This document shows positions 27,677 to 36,625 of a DNA stretch of 64,000 bases, one piece after another. The position numbers and the translations under genes were made by a program. The notes under the pieces are model-generated. The model saw only the letters and a list, made by a program, of their open reading frames with translations, ran no database searches and was not told the origin of the DNA. How positions within the stretch are numbered: the stretch's first letter is position 1; each line of letters opens with the position of its first letter. This DNA is from Calothrix parasitica NIES-267 (GTDB taxonomy: Bacteria > Cyanobacteriota > Cyanobacteriia > Cyanobacteriales > Nostocaceae): positions 3,089,821 to 3,153,820 of the forward strand of contig NZ_AP018227.1 of NCBI RefSeq assembly GCF_002368095.1. Reading direction: 5' to 3'.

Positions 27677-28043
27677 GTTATTTAGCAAGTAGCAAGTAGC
27701 GAGTAGCAAGTAGCAAGTAGCAAGTAGCAAGTAGCGAGTAGCCCTTCGGGTATCTCCCTAGCGGGAGACGCTGCGCTAACAACAGTTTGCTTATGCCGGG
27801 AAAGCCGTCCACCGCAACTGTTTCAGCAGTAGCAAGTAGCAAGTAGGGAATAGGTGAAAGAAATTAAAAGTTAAAGCCCGTATTCCGCACCCGACCGGTG
27901 AGTATAATTCGTAATTCGTAATTCGTAATTCGTAATTAATGCCCCATAAATAGAATTTAGGGGCTTCAACAAAGAATAGGAATCGCCATCCACGGATAAA
28001 TCCGGGGGCTTCTGACCTTAAAAATTTACCTGGTGATAACTGC
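27677..28043. repeat. repeat-filled intergenic region
   Basis: AGCAAGT/AGCGAGT heptamers (27687-27733 and 27828-27848), a GC-rich palindromic insert between them (27738-27828, including CTCCCTAGCGGGAG), and CGTAATT heptamers (27901-27938). No gene. The right edge encodes the last residues of the GNAT gene beyond. Confidence 0.8.
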
Positions 28044-28640
28044 TCACTGTTCGCTATTCGCTGTTCGGTGAATTTTATATTCAACCAGATTTAAAATCCT
28101 GCCGCTTAAATTCCTTTTTTCATAAGTTCTGATAATTTCTCCACCCAATTTTTCCGGTATTCTGCGACTCGGATGGTTTTCTTTGTCTACTGGGTAAGTA
28201 AAATATTCGCAGTCTAAGTTTTCTTCACACCAGTTTTTCATTGCTGTGACTGCTTCTAAGCCATAACCGTTACGGTGAGCAGTTTTTTTTAACCAAATTC
28301 CAAATTCTGGGTGTTTGCTGTTGACGCGATGAATTCCAGCACAACCTAAAAATTCCTGTGATTCTTTTTCTAAAATAACCAGTATTAATTCATGTTCGTT
28401 TTTCATCCCTTCTAAAGAATTTTTGATAAATGATGCTGCTTCAGTTATATTTTTAGCCGGACAAGGATACATATAAGTTGTAATTTCTTCGGTGAAGTTT
28501 TCAAAAATAGGTTTTTTATATGATAACGATATGGATTTCAATAAAAGCCGATTGCTAATTATTTCTATATTTACTAGAGGACTATTCTGTTGCACCCTTT
28601 GTTGAAATATTCTACTAATTAGGTCTTTAGCTAATTCCAT
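28044..28640 (-). CDS. GNAT-family N-acetyltransferase (RimJ/RimL type)
   Basis: A 198-residue acetyltransferase. The core runs LVNIEIISNRLLLKSISLSY, ELILVILEKESQEFLGCAGIHRV, FGIWLKKTAHRNGYGLEAVTAM (acetyl-CoA binding) and ENHPSRRIPEKLGGEII. Such proteins modify small molecules or ribosomal proteins; the substrate is unknown. The final HRTANSEQ is encoded by a tandem repeat (TTCGCTATTCGCTG type), so the natural end has been overwritten. Confidence 0.85.
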   Translation of the reverse strand: MELAKDLISRIFQQRVQQNSPLVNIEIISNRLLLKSISLSYKKPIFENFTEEITTYMYPCPAKNITEAASFIKNSLEGMKNEHELILVILEKESQEFLGCAGIHRVNSKHPEFGIWLKKTAHRNGYGLEAVTAMKNWCEENLDCEYFTYPVDKENHPSRRIPEKLGGEIIRTYEKRNLSGRILNLVEYKIHRTANSEQ

Positions 28641-29084
28641 TTTTTATACTCCTTTTTTTCGCATCGCATCGGACGTATTCTTTAAAATCTAATTATTGAA
28701 TTGCAAATAAACTTTATCTTTTATTGATTTTTCTCTATATTAATATTGTTTAACAATGTTTTTTAAGCAGGCTACCATAATTGAGAATGCTTACAAAATA
28801 AAATACTTATATATCTAACATGTAACTATATTTACTAAAGAACTATATTTTTATCTAGTTTAATAGCAATATCATTAAGCAATGATTTTTAGATAAAACA
28901 GATGTAAATTCATATTCATATATAAGTCATATAGCTTCAAGAAAAAAATGTTATGAGAACATCATTTCAGAAGCTAAAGTTTTGTTAAGATAAAAAGAAA
29001 GCGTGTTTTCTCAGCGGAAATAGAAAGCTGCATGTTGGAGAATTTTATAGCGCTAGTTACTTTCTTAGTTCAGGTAAATAAGCT
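28641..29084. other. AT-rich intergenic region
   Basis: 444 bases without a coding frame or known repeat; presumably the promoter region of the small membrane-protein gene at 29085. Confidence 0.4.
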
Positions 29085-29246
29085 ATGACCACCTACATTT
29101 TATTCGATGAAGCCCTACACATACTTGTAAAAGCTTTTCTGGCTTCAGTAATGTTACTGCTTACAATATCTGGAATCGGTTTGGCAGTTATTGAGACAAT
29201 CGAGAAAGAAAGCTCAGACAATGCTTCTCCTAAATATTTTCGATAA
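29085..29246 (+). CDS. small single-span membrane protein (53 aa)
   Basis: A 53-residue frame starting MTTYILFDEALHILVKAF with one transmembrane helix (about 15-38, AFLASVMLLLTISGIGLAVIE) and a charged Ser/Asp-rich tail ending KYFR. It lies on the same strand as the TerB gene 170 bases on. No family recognised. No strong ribosome site (only CAGGTAAATAAGCT upstream), so moderate confidence. Confidence 0.45.
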   Translation: MTTYILFDEALHILVKAFLASVMLLLTISGIGLAVIETIEKESSDNASPKYFR

Positions 29247-29290
29247 AACTACGGAGAAATAATAATATTTTATCAAAAAAACTCAGTGCG

Positions 29291-29321
29291 AGTGTTCGCT
29301 CAGGGCTAATCCTGGGAACAC
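29291..29321 (+). terminator. hairpin between small ORF and terB-like gene
   Basis: AGTGTTC and GAACACT form a stem around a GC-rich loop with its own CAGG/CCTG pairing. No T-run follows; it may be an attenuating or stabilising structure in the leader of the next gene. Confidence 0.4.
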
Positions 29322-29418
29322 TATACTTATACAAGTTTTTGGTAGTATTATTTACCTGGAAAATAAATTCCTACGTATATACACTACTCAAGACACCCTA
29401 TTTAAGGAATAAGTTGTA

Positions 29419-29862
29419 ATGAGTCTATTTGATAGAGCATCCGGTTCTCAAAGCAGAGTACAGAATGCACTTAGTCAGCCAGAAGCTTTTGCTGCTATTG
29501 CTTTAATTGCAGTTGCTTCGGATGGAAATCTTTCCAATAAGCAAGCAAGTGATATCTATAAAGCGCTGTCTAATCTAAAGCCTTTGAACAGCCAGTCCGA
29601 GGATGATATGCAGTCGATGTTCGAGGTGCTGTCAGGTATTATTCGGCACGAGGGCGTAAATAATTTATTTGATACTGCTAAAGATTCACTTTCGGAAGAT
29701 TTGAGAGAAGCAGCCTTTGCGGTAGCTACGGATTTAGTTTTGGCTGATGGTATCCTTGCTGAAGAGCAAGATTTCTTGATTGAGTTTTATCAAGCTTTGC
29801 GTATCCAGAGGGAGACAGGCCAGAAAATCATCGAAGTAATGTTTATCAAGAATCGGGGATAA
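29419..29862 (+). CDS. TerB-family (tellurite-resistance-like) protein
   Basis: A 147-residue all-helical protein with two TerB-like halves: AFAAIALIAVASDGNLSNKQASDI (about 25-48) and AAFAVATDLVLADGILAEEQDFL (about 93-115). The acidic D-G-x-L signatures are the metal/acid motifs of TerB. In bacteria TerB proteins sit at membranes in stress and phage-response modules; here it stands alone after a small membrane-protein gene, with an AAGGAATAAG ribosome site. Confidence 0.8.
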   Translation: MSLFDRASGSQSRVQNALSQPEAFAAIALIAVASDGNLSNKQASDIYKALSNLKPLNSQSEDDMQSMFEVLSGIIRHEGVNNLFDTAKDSLSEDLREAAFAVATDLVLADGILAEEQDFLIEFYQALRIQRETGQKIIEVMFIKNRG

Positions 29863-30007
29863 TAGCTACTAGAGACTAAAAATTTAATATTTTTTTTAAC
29901 GAGTAGGTTAGTAGAAGCAATATAGATGTTGTATTTTTTACCTCGTTATTGCTGATTTAGACCAGAAGTTAATAAGCAAAATTGAATAATCATGTTTTTT
30001 TTAAATG

Positions 30008-30042
30008 TGCCATCCCGAGTGTCTGCTTGGGATGGCATATTT
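30008..30042 (+). terminator. terminator after terB-like gene
   Basis: TGCCATCCC and GGGATGGCA pair perfectly over a 12-base loop and are followed by TATTTTG, 145 bases past the stop. Confidence 0.7.
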
Positions 30043-30050
30043 TGATAGTG

Positions 30051-30127
30051 GAAGAGGGGGAGAGGGGGAGATAGGGAGAGGGGGAGAGGGGGAGATGGGG
30101 AGATGGGGAGATGGGGAGATGGGGAGG
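30051..30127. repeat. GGGGAGAT/GGGGAG tandem repeat
   Basis: About nine purine-rich units, followed at 30158-30200 by TACTTAC/TACTTGC heptamers. Together with the adjacent AT-rich DNA this fills the 513-base gap before murF; no gene seen. Confidence 0.9.
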
Positions 30128-30375
30128 AATTAATAATTTACAACTCATTCATTACTTTCTACTTACTACTTACTACTTACTACTTGCTACTTTCTACTTA
30201 CTTTTTTGGTTCAATGTAACAACATTATGTAAAAATGTTAAATCCAGTACTTTATGTTTTCCCTAAAAGAATTATAGGATTAGAGGACTTTGTTTGCGAA
30301 AGTTATTTGCGAACAAACCAATGATTTTTATCATTTAATAAAAAAGACGCATCATTATCCTAAATACCCGGTATT

Positions 30376-31743
30376 ATGCCTTGTTCTGCCACTCTTAAAC
30401 AGCTAGTTGAATTGCTTGGTGCTAACAGCGTAAATCTGTCAGAAACAGCAATTGCACAAGATTTTTTTGGTATACAAACAGACAGTAGAATTATTAAGCC
30501 AGGAGAAGTTTTTGTAGCTTTTCGCGGTGAAAAGTTTGACGGACATAGGTTTGTCGCTACAGCTATAGAAAAAGGTGCTAGTGCAGCAATTGTTGATTTT
30601 GAATACGAAAATCCGCAATTTCCCGTATTACAAGTAACAAATACTTTAGAAGCTTATCAGAAAATTGGTCAATGGTGGCGCAATCAATTTTCAATCCCCA
30701 TAATTGGGGTTACAGGTTCAGTTGGTAAAACCACAACTAAAGAGTTAATAGCCGGAGTTTTAAGTACTCAGGGGAAAGTCCACAAAACTTATGCAAATTT
30801 CAATAATGAAATTGGTGTACCAAAAACGCTGTTAGATTTGGTTGCAGAACATAATTACGCTGTCATAGAAATGGCAATGCGGGGACCGGGACAAATAGCC
30901 GAACTGACTCAAATAGCTAGTCCGACAATTTCTGTAATTACGAATGTTGGAACTGCCCATATCGAGTTGCTTAAGTCAGAAGAAGCAATAGCTCAAGCAA
31001 AATGTGAATTATTGGCAGAAATGCCCAAAGATGGAGTCGCGATCCTCAACTACGATAATCCCCTATTAATGGAAACCGCAGCAAAAGTTTGGCAAGGTAA
31101 AGTTATTAGCTTTGGTTTTACTGGGGGAGATATTCACGGTAAGTTAATCGATAACTATACTTTAGAAATTGATGGTTTACGCTTGCCTTTACCAATGCCC
31201 GGAAGACACATTGGGGCTAACTACATGGCAGCTTTAGCCGTTGCTCGAGTTTTGGGTATTGATTGGAATAGTTTTAAAAACGGTGTCACTGTAGACATGC
31301 CGGGAGGACGTTCCCAGCAATTCACCTTGCTTGAAGATGTAGTAATTTTAGACGAAACTTATAATGCTGCTCCCGAAGCAATGGTTGCAGCCTTAAATCT
31401 ATTAGCCGAAACACCAGGGAAGCGACGCATTGCTGTATTAGGTGCAATGAAAGAACTCGGTGAAAAATCCCCAGAACTGCATCAATTGGTAGGAGAAACT
31501 ACCCGCTCGTTAAACTTAGATGCATTGATAGTATTAGCTAACTGTAATGATGCAAAAGCTATAGCCAAAAGTGCCAAAGGCATTCCCACCCAATGCTATT
31601 CAACCCACGAGGAACTAACAACTGGCTTAAAGCAATACGTTCAAGACGGCGACCGTATTTTATTTAAAGCAGCCCATTCAGTCGGACTCGATAAAGTAGT
31701 AAGCAAATTACGCCAAGATTTAACCAGCAGCTTAAAGAGTTAG
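30376..31743 (+). CDS. murF: UDP-MurNAc-tripeptide--D-alanyl-D-alanine ligase
   Basis: A 455-residue Mur ligase that adds D-Ala-D-Ala to UDP-MurNAc-tripeptide, the last cytoplasmic step of the peptidoglycan precursor. Domains: N-terminal substrate domain (DSRIIKPGEVFVAF, about 37-50), ATPase with P-loop GVTGSVGKTTTKE (about 112-124), and C-terminal ligase domain (ILDETYNAAPEAM). Full length. It is followed directly by heptamer repeats. No other mur gene is adjacent. Confidence 0.93.
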   Translation: MPCSATLKQLVELLGANSVNLSETAIAQDFFGIQTDSRIIKPGEVFVAFRGEKFDGHRFVATAIEKGASAAIVDFEYENPQFPVLQVTNTLEAYQKIGQWWRNQFSIPIIGVTGSVGKTTTKELIAGVLSTQGKVHKTYANFNNEIGVPKTLLDLVAEHNYAVIEMAMRGPGQIAELTQIASPTISVITNVGTAHIELLKSEEAIAQAKCELLAEMPKDGVAILNYDNPLLMETAAKVWQGKVISFGFTGGDIHGKLIDNYTLEIDGLRLPLPMPGRHIGANYMAALAVARVLGIDWNSFKNGVTVDMPGGRSQQFTLLEDVVILDETYNAAPEAMVAALNLLAETPGKRRIAVLGAMKELGEKSPELHQLVGETTRSLNLDALIVLANCNDAKAIAKSAKGIPTQCYSTHEELTTGLKQYVQDGDRILFKAAHSVGLDKVVSKLRQDLTSSLKS

Positions 31744-31890
31744 GAGTTAGGAGTTAGAAGTTAAGAGTTAGGAGTTGTTTGATTTTGGATTGTGGATTTT
31801 GGATTCAGAGTTATTAACTACCAATTACCAGTTACCAATTCTCAATTACCAATTCCCAATCCCCAATTCCCAATCCCCAATTCCCAATCT
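31744..31890. repeat. heptamer tandem repeats after murF
   Basis: GAGTTAG-type and CCAATTC/CCCAATC-type units in series, extending to the stop of the convergent gene. Confidence 0.8.
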
Positions 31891-32226
31891 TTATCTATTG
31901 CCAACTAAAAAATAAGTCCGAATGTAACGCCTTTGAAATAAAAATGCACCTAAATTAGTAAACAAACAAGTAATTGCTAACCACAGCAAAATATAAGTTG
32001 GAACGGCAACAACACCAATCGAGAACCAGGTGTATACGTGCATTATCATGACTGCTGCAAAAAAAGTAGCAACAACCGCCGATTGCAGAACCTGAGCCAA
32101 CGGACGATGAAGCACAGCAAGAATCATTGTTGACAAGGTAGAGATTAAATTTGCTGGAACCAAGAAGGCACAAATAGTTACGCAGTGATTGCGAGAAAAC
32201 TCAGTGATTGTGTTAATATCAAGCAT
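31891..32226 (-). CDS. small polytopic membrane protein
   Basis: A 111-residue protein with three to four hydrophobic helices (about 14-40, 48-68, 70-95). Two ATGs are adjacent; the second gives MLDINTITEFSRNHCVTIC. A conserved cyanobacterial hypothetical by general look; there is no motif to suggest function. Confidence 0.6.
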   Translation of the reverse strand: MLDINTITEFSRNHCVTICAFLVPANLISTLSTMILAVLHRPLAQVLQSAVVATFFAAVMIMHVYTWFSIGVVAVPTYILLWLAITCLFTNLGAFLFQRRYIRTYFLVGNR

Positions 32227-32404
32227 CAATTTTTGTTAATATCTTCCACTCGCTACCACTTGTGTAACACATTTGTGAAGAAACTAAATGTGTTCAATTA
32301 TATATTTTTAACTTAGTTAAGAAAAAATTAAGATTATTTACTAAACCTGAAAATCTAGAAATATAAAAATTGTTTTTCGTTTTCAGTTTATATTTATCGG
32401 TGTA

Positions 32405-32976
32405 ATGAGCCTTTCGATTTCACAAGTTACAGTTTCAGAAATTCCTGCTCTACATCAAGTATTAGTCGAGTGTGGTTTAGATTTGCGGAAAGTTTGGGGT
32501 GTCGGTTTCCGTCCCCAAAACTTTCCAAGACACAAACAAGGTTCAATCTTTGTTATTGGGTTCCACCTTACCCATTAGAAAAAATGTTAAAAGATGCTAA
32601 TAAGATGTATCTTTATGCAGTCAAGTTAGATTCTAGAATAATCGGTACTTTTACAATTGAGACAAAAATTCCGTCTGGTTATCTCAAATACGGTGATATA
32701 AACTGGCAAAATCCAGATTTATCAACTTTTTATCTTCATCGATTAGCAGTATTACCGTTATTTCAAGGAAGAGGAATCGGGACTTGGTGTTTACAGCAAA
32801 TCGAAAACCTAGCAATAAATCATAATTATTTTGCGGTAAGACTTGATGCAGTCAAGATAAATCAAAAGTTATTAAAGTTCTACGAAAAATCTGGTTACAA
32901 CAGAGTCGGTGAATTGATTTTTGATTTAGGAGACAAGTACGACGATGCTTTCGTATTTGAGAAAGTACTTAATTGA
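32405..32976 (+). pseudogene. GNAT acetyltransferase gene interrupted by a small palindrome
   Basis: The N-terminal frame from ATG 32405 reads MSLSISQVTVSEIPALHQVL and closes at 32578. The acetyltransferase core continues in a different frame: YWVPPYPLEKM, TFYLHRLAVLPLFQGRGIG (acetyl-CoA loop), KLLKFYEKSGYNRVGE, ending at 32976. Between them sits the palindrome GTTTGGGGTGTCGGTTTCC... (32492-32526), whose core recurs at 50244 and 57492. So an insertion shifted the frame. A later ATG (32470) could still make a shortened protein; this is unlikely to be fully active. Confidence 0.6.
32492..32526. repeat. small GGGGTGTCGGTTTCCGTCCCC palindrome within GNAT gene
   Basis: Imperfect palindrome identical in its 20-odd-base core to repeats at 50244-50273 and 57492-57520 (opposite orientation). 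Its presence in the middle of a GNAT reading frame shows recent mobility. Confidence 0.75.
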
Positions 32977-33267
32977 GTTTGAATGACGCAAAAATCTGAT
33001 AAAGCTACATATTTTATTTTTTGGATCTCCCTTATTAAGGAGAGGAGTGTCCGGATAAAATTTTATTCCCCGTTCCCTGTTCCCTACTCCCTTTTTTATT
33101 ATTTTCCTAACATATAAATTACTAATAACCCAAAAAAATTTAAATTCCATTTAACGTTTGATTTTTTCCATATTTGTATATTGCTGTCATTTAATCTAAG
33201 CATAATTAGCGATAAGCTTGAGCGTGCAAAACGTAACTAATTTTGGATTGATTGAGAGTAAATACCT

Positions 33268-33858
33268 ATGAAAAAAATACTATCTATTGTGTTTTTGGTA
33301 ATACCTTTATTACTTTTCACTTCTGCTTGTGGAGAGGAAACTCAAGCAAAAGTAACTTCTAGTGTTGAACAAATTGCTCCTATAGTCCAAAACGCTGTTG
33401 AAAAAACGGTAGAAGCAGTTGAAGCAACTGAAACTGCAGCAATGGAAGCGGTTGAATCTGTTATAACTAAAAAAGAAGAACCTGTTATTGAATCAACAGA
33501 AGCTGTTGTTGAAGAAGAAAAAGAGCCTGTTATTGAAGTTGCTGAAGTTGTAGAAGTAGCAGTGAAAGAAGACACAGCAGTAAAACCTGTTGCTATGGCC
33601 GCTCCTAACCCTGAAGGTGGTAAGCTGTTTTCGCAAAATTGTGCGGCTTGTCATGCAGGTGGGGGAAACTTAGTTAATGGAATGAAAACTTTGAAAAAAG
33701 ATGCTCTTGTAAAATACGACATGTATTCTAAAGACGCAATTGTTTACCAAGTAACAAATGGTAAAAATGCAATGCCAGCTTTTGGCAGCCGTTTATCTAC
33801 TTCGCAGATAGAACATCTTGCTGAATATGTTTTAGCTCAAGCTGATAAAGGTTGGTAA
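33268..33858 (+). CDS. lipoprotein-anchored cytochrome c6-like protein
   Basis: A 196-residue c-type cytochrome. The signal peptide ends in a lipobox (FTSAC, Cys21), so the mature protein should be lipid-anchored. Residues about 22-110 are a low-complexity Glu/Val/Ala linker. Residues about 114-196 match cytochrome c6: [20 protein letters not shown] (haem-binding C125-x-x-C128-H129), [13 protein letters not shown], and [13 protein letters not shown] with the axial Met169. Soluble cytochrome c6 carries electrons from cytochrome b6f to photosystem I; the tethered form would act at a membrane surface. It has its own hairpin terminator. Confidence 0.85.
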   Translation: MKKILSIVFLVIPLLLFTSACGEETQAKVTSSVEQIAPIVQNAVEKTVEAVEATETAAMEAVESVITKKEEPVIESTEAVVEEEKEPVIEVAEVVEVAVKEDTAVKPVAMAAPNPEGGKLFSQNCAACHAGGGNLVNGMKTLKKDALVKYDMYSKDAIVYQVTNGKNAMPAFGSRLSTSQIEHLAEYVLAQADKGW

Positions 33859-33898
33859 AACTTTGGCTTGAATGTTTTGATAAAGGATTAGAAAATTT

Positions 33899-33960
33899 AG
33901 TGGTTAATAGCTGTTTTTTTTGTATGAATAACTACGAAAAAAATAACTATTAACCACTAA
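33899..33960 (+). terminator. terminator after the cytochrome gene
   Basis: A long stem TAGTGGTTAATAGCTG / ATAACTATTAACCACTA with internal T and A runs, 40 bases after the stop. Confidence 0.8.
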
Positions 33961-34003
33961 TTATGTATTAGCGAGCTACTCCAATCCACTATCTTTTATT
34001 AAT

Positions 34004-34921
34004 ATGAATAAGTTGTACCAAGTCTTCGGCGTTTTGGTTATGGTTATTGTACTGATGCTATTTTCCTTTCCGACTGAAGCTTTGGCATTAGATGGGGGAA
34101 ACTCGAAAGATTTATTTAAACTAGGTATTACTAATTTAGAAAGTAGTCAATATATTGCTGCTATTGATAATTTTACTCAAGCTCTTGAAATTAACCCAAA
34201 ACTAACTAAAGCTTACTATAATCGTTGCTTAGCTTATCTACATTCATCTGACTACCAACAGGCTATAACAGATTGTAATATAGCCGTTGAGCAAAACCCT
34301 GAGTTGTTTGAAGCGTATCTAAATCGGGGTATAGCGTATTATAATTTACAGCTACCGACTGCTGCAATTGCTGATTTCAATTATTTTTTGGCATTTTTTC
34401 CTACGGACTACCGAGCTTATTACGATAGAGGTTTGGCTTATTTTGACCAAAAAAGCTATCAAAAATCAATTGAGGATTACAATCAAGCATTAGAGCTAAT
34501 ACCTGATAACATTCCTGATTATATTGCCGATATACACAATAACAGAGGCATCAGTTATTTACAGCTAAAAGATTTTCACCTAGCTGCGAGTGATTTTTCT
34601 CAAGCAATTTCTTTGAATAATGAGGATGCGAGTTTTTACTGCAATCGAGGTCATGCTTTTCGTCAGTTAGAAAAATATCAGAAAGCAATTACCGATTTTA
34701 CCGAATCTATTCGACTCAATCGCAAACAAGGTTCGGCTTACATTGGCAGAGGTTTTGCTTTTTATAAAAGCGGTAAACAACAAGAAGCACATGAAGATTT
34801 TCTTCAAGCTGCTGAATACTTCCGCAATCAAGGAAACATGAAAAAATTTCACCAGCTTCTTTATGTAATCAGGATACTACGTCGTAATTTTCCTTTTTTA
34901 TCCAAATCTTTACTAGCCTAA
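34004..34921 (+). CDS. exported tetratricopeptide-repeat protein
   Basis: A 305-residue protein with an N-terminal signal peptide (about 1-29, ending TEALAL) and six or seven TPR units from about 34 to 280, e.g. AYYNRCLAYLHSSDYQQAITDCN, AYYDRGLAYFDQKSYQKSIEDYN and AYIGRGFAFYKSGKQQEAHEDF. It should be a periplasmic or lumenal scaffold. TPR proteins of this kind are common in cyanobacteria and the partner cannot be told. Confidence 0.85.
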   Translation: MNKLYQVFGVLVMVIVLMLFSFPTEALALDGGNSKDLFKLGITNLESSQYIAAIDNFTQALEINPKLTKAYYNRCLAYLHSSDYQQAITDCNIAVEQNPELFEAYLNRGIAYYNLQLPTAAIADFNYFLAFFPTDYRAYYDRGLAYFDQKSYQKSIEDYNQALELIPDNIPDYIADIHNNRGISYLQLKDFHLAASDFSQAISLNNEDASFYCNRGHAFRQLEKYQKAITDFTESIRLNRKQGSAYIGRGFAFYKSGKQQEAHEDFLQAAEYFRNQGNMKKFHQLLYVIRILRRNFPFLSKSLLA

Positions 34922-34927
34922 TCAAAT

Positions 34928-34971
34928 AAATAGGGAGATGATATTTCCTTCAATAACTGCGCTCCCTATTT
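34928..34971 (+). terminator. terminator after TPR gene
   Basis: AAATAGGGAG and CTCCCTATTT form a perfect ten-base stem with A- and T-rich ends just after the stop. Confidence 0.75.
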
Positions 34972-35766
34972 CCCTAATGCCATAAATATCAAGATTTCAT
35001 GACTTTATCGGCGTTAGTTTGCCATTTTTTATGCGAATAATACGGTTATTCAAAGTAATCTAAAAAACTCTTACTCTTCAAAAATAGTATTAACAATAGA
35101 GATGTTCATTAATAACTATCACTAAGTAATATTGACAGTTAGTATATCTAAATTAGCTGTTAAATAGAGTACATAATGACAGTCTAAGTAAGTTTAATTG
35201 CCCTTAATTGTGGTTAAATATGATATTTATTTGTATGTATATATTTATTTTGGGCACTAATTCATATTAATTACATCTATATACTTAGCAGTGAGTTTTT
35301 TTGCCTAATGCTTTCGGATTATATTATTAATTTTGTTCTGATTAAATATTGAATGCAAGTATAAAAGAGATTAAAATGCACTTTTTTTTTATAAATTCAA
35401 TATATATTGTGACAGATTTTGTAGTGGGTAACAGGAATTACAGTTCTATAATTTGGTTGCAGATTACAATTGCACAAATACCGATAAGTTCATATATCAA
35501 GTTGAAAGCGAGGGGATATTCATAAACTGAAATATCCCTTATTGTTATTATTTGTATTTGAATTTAAAAAGTAAAAGTATTCTAAGCATAGAGAAAAATG
35601 TTTGATTTATATCCGCGCTCGCATCTACATACTTCTATAAGGTCACTAGGTAGTTATTTCTATTGTTGACAAAAATAATTTTTTTAAGTATAAGTACGCA
35701 GTTTTCCGGAAGAACTGTAGGAAACTCTGTGTAAAGAAAATATGGGTATTAGTAAAATGAAATACC
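34972..35766. other. long AT-rich intergenic region
   Basis: About 800 bases without a credible gene. A GGGATATT / AATATCCC hairpin followed by a T-rich stretch (35514-35545) looks like a terminator with no annotated gene in front of it, so a short untranslated transcript (about 35400-35545) is possible. A region rich in A/T runs precedes the peptidoglycan-binding gene. Confidence 0.35.
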
Positions 35767-36483
35767 ATGAATGATATTGGATTGCTGATAACGAGCGCCC
35801 TTGCAACGGGGCATCCATCTGTGCCCTATTTATTAAATGAAACAGCAGTTGAGCTTAATTTAAGTGTAAAAGAATCAAATCTTATTCAATCAACTGGTTT
35901 AGCTACCCCTGCTCGTGTTACACCACCAGAATTTATTGGGCCAAGTGGTATTCACATAGCTAATCGTGTTTTTTCTCAAAAAAATGAAAATGTACTGCAA
36001 AAAATCCGAAATCGAATAGACTCGCTTGATTGTTGTCGATTCAGTAACAGAGTAATTTCTGCGACCGATAAACCAATCATTATAGAAAGTCCATCGATGG
36101 ATACTTCACCCTTAAAAACAAAGAAGATTATATTACCTTCTTCAACTTCTGAGCCTAATTTGATAAACGCTATCGAAAATGCTACCTATGATACTCCTCA
36201 ATTGCAAAAGACTTTTGCTGGAGCTAGTAGATTAAGACGAACTAATTCAGTTCAGTTTTTTAGCAGCAATACTCAGACTTTGCCAAATTTGAGGTTTGGA
36301 ACTTCCGGCTTATCGGTGAGAATACTACAGCGACTGTTATTAGCCAATGGTTATCCTATTAGGGTTGATGGAAATTTTGGCGCTCTTACAGAAACTGCTG
36401 TTAAAGCTTTCCAGAGTAACCGGAATTTGGCTATAGATGGTGTAGTTGGACGAAGAACTTGGAGCGAATTGACAAGGGAATAA
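35767..36483 (+). CDS. peptidoglycan-binding domain protein (copy 1)
   Basis: A 238-residue protein. The C-terminal 70 residues are a PG_binding_1 domain: LRFGTSGLSVRILQRLLLANGYPIRVDGNFGALTETAVKAFQSNRNLAIDGVVGRRTWSEL. The preceding 170 residues are Ser/Asn-rich and low in motifs; the N-terminus (IGLLITSALATGHPSVPYL) is only weakly hydrophobic and not a clear signal peptide. Such proteins attach to the wall without own hydrolase domain. A related gene follows on the same strand. Confidence 0.75.
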   Translation: MNDIGLLITSALATGHPSVPYLLNETAVELNLSVKESNLIQSTGLATPARVTPPEFIGPSGIHIANRVFSQKNENVLQKIRNRIDSLDCCRFSNRVISATDKPIIIESPSMDTSPLKTKKIILPSSTSEPNLINAIENATYDTPQLQKTFAGASRLRRTNSVQFFSSNTQTLPNLRFGTSGLSVRILQRLLLANGYPIRVDGNFGALTETAVKAFQSNRNLAIDGVVGRRTWSELTRE

Positions 36484-36612
36484 CAATGTAGAGGAAAATA
36501 CTTTGAATCATACCCCAAAAAATCTTTGCAAACAGGTGCTTTGTAATACATTTGACCTAAGAGTTTGTCCGGATGTAAACTTATGATGCTGTCATAAGTA
36601 GTGTAGGTATTA

Positions 36613-36619
36613 GGAGGTC
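36613..36619 (+). promoter_or_regulatory. strong ribosome binding site
   Basis: AGGAGGT six bases before ATG 36626, a perfect anti-Shine-Dalgarno match that fixes the start of copy 2 and is unusual among the weak sites in this window. Confidence 0.8.
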
Positions 36620-36625
36620 AAGTAG

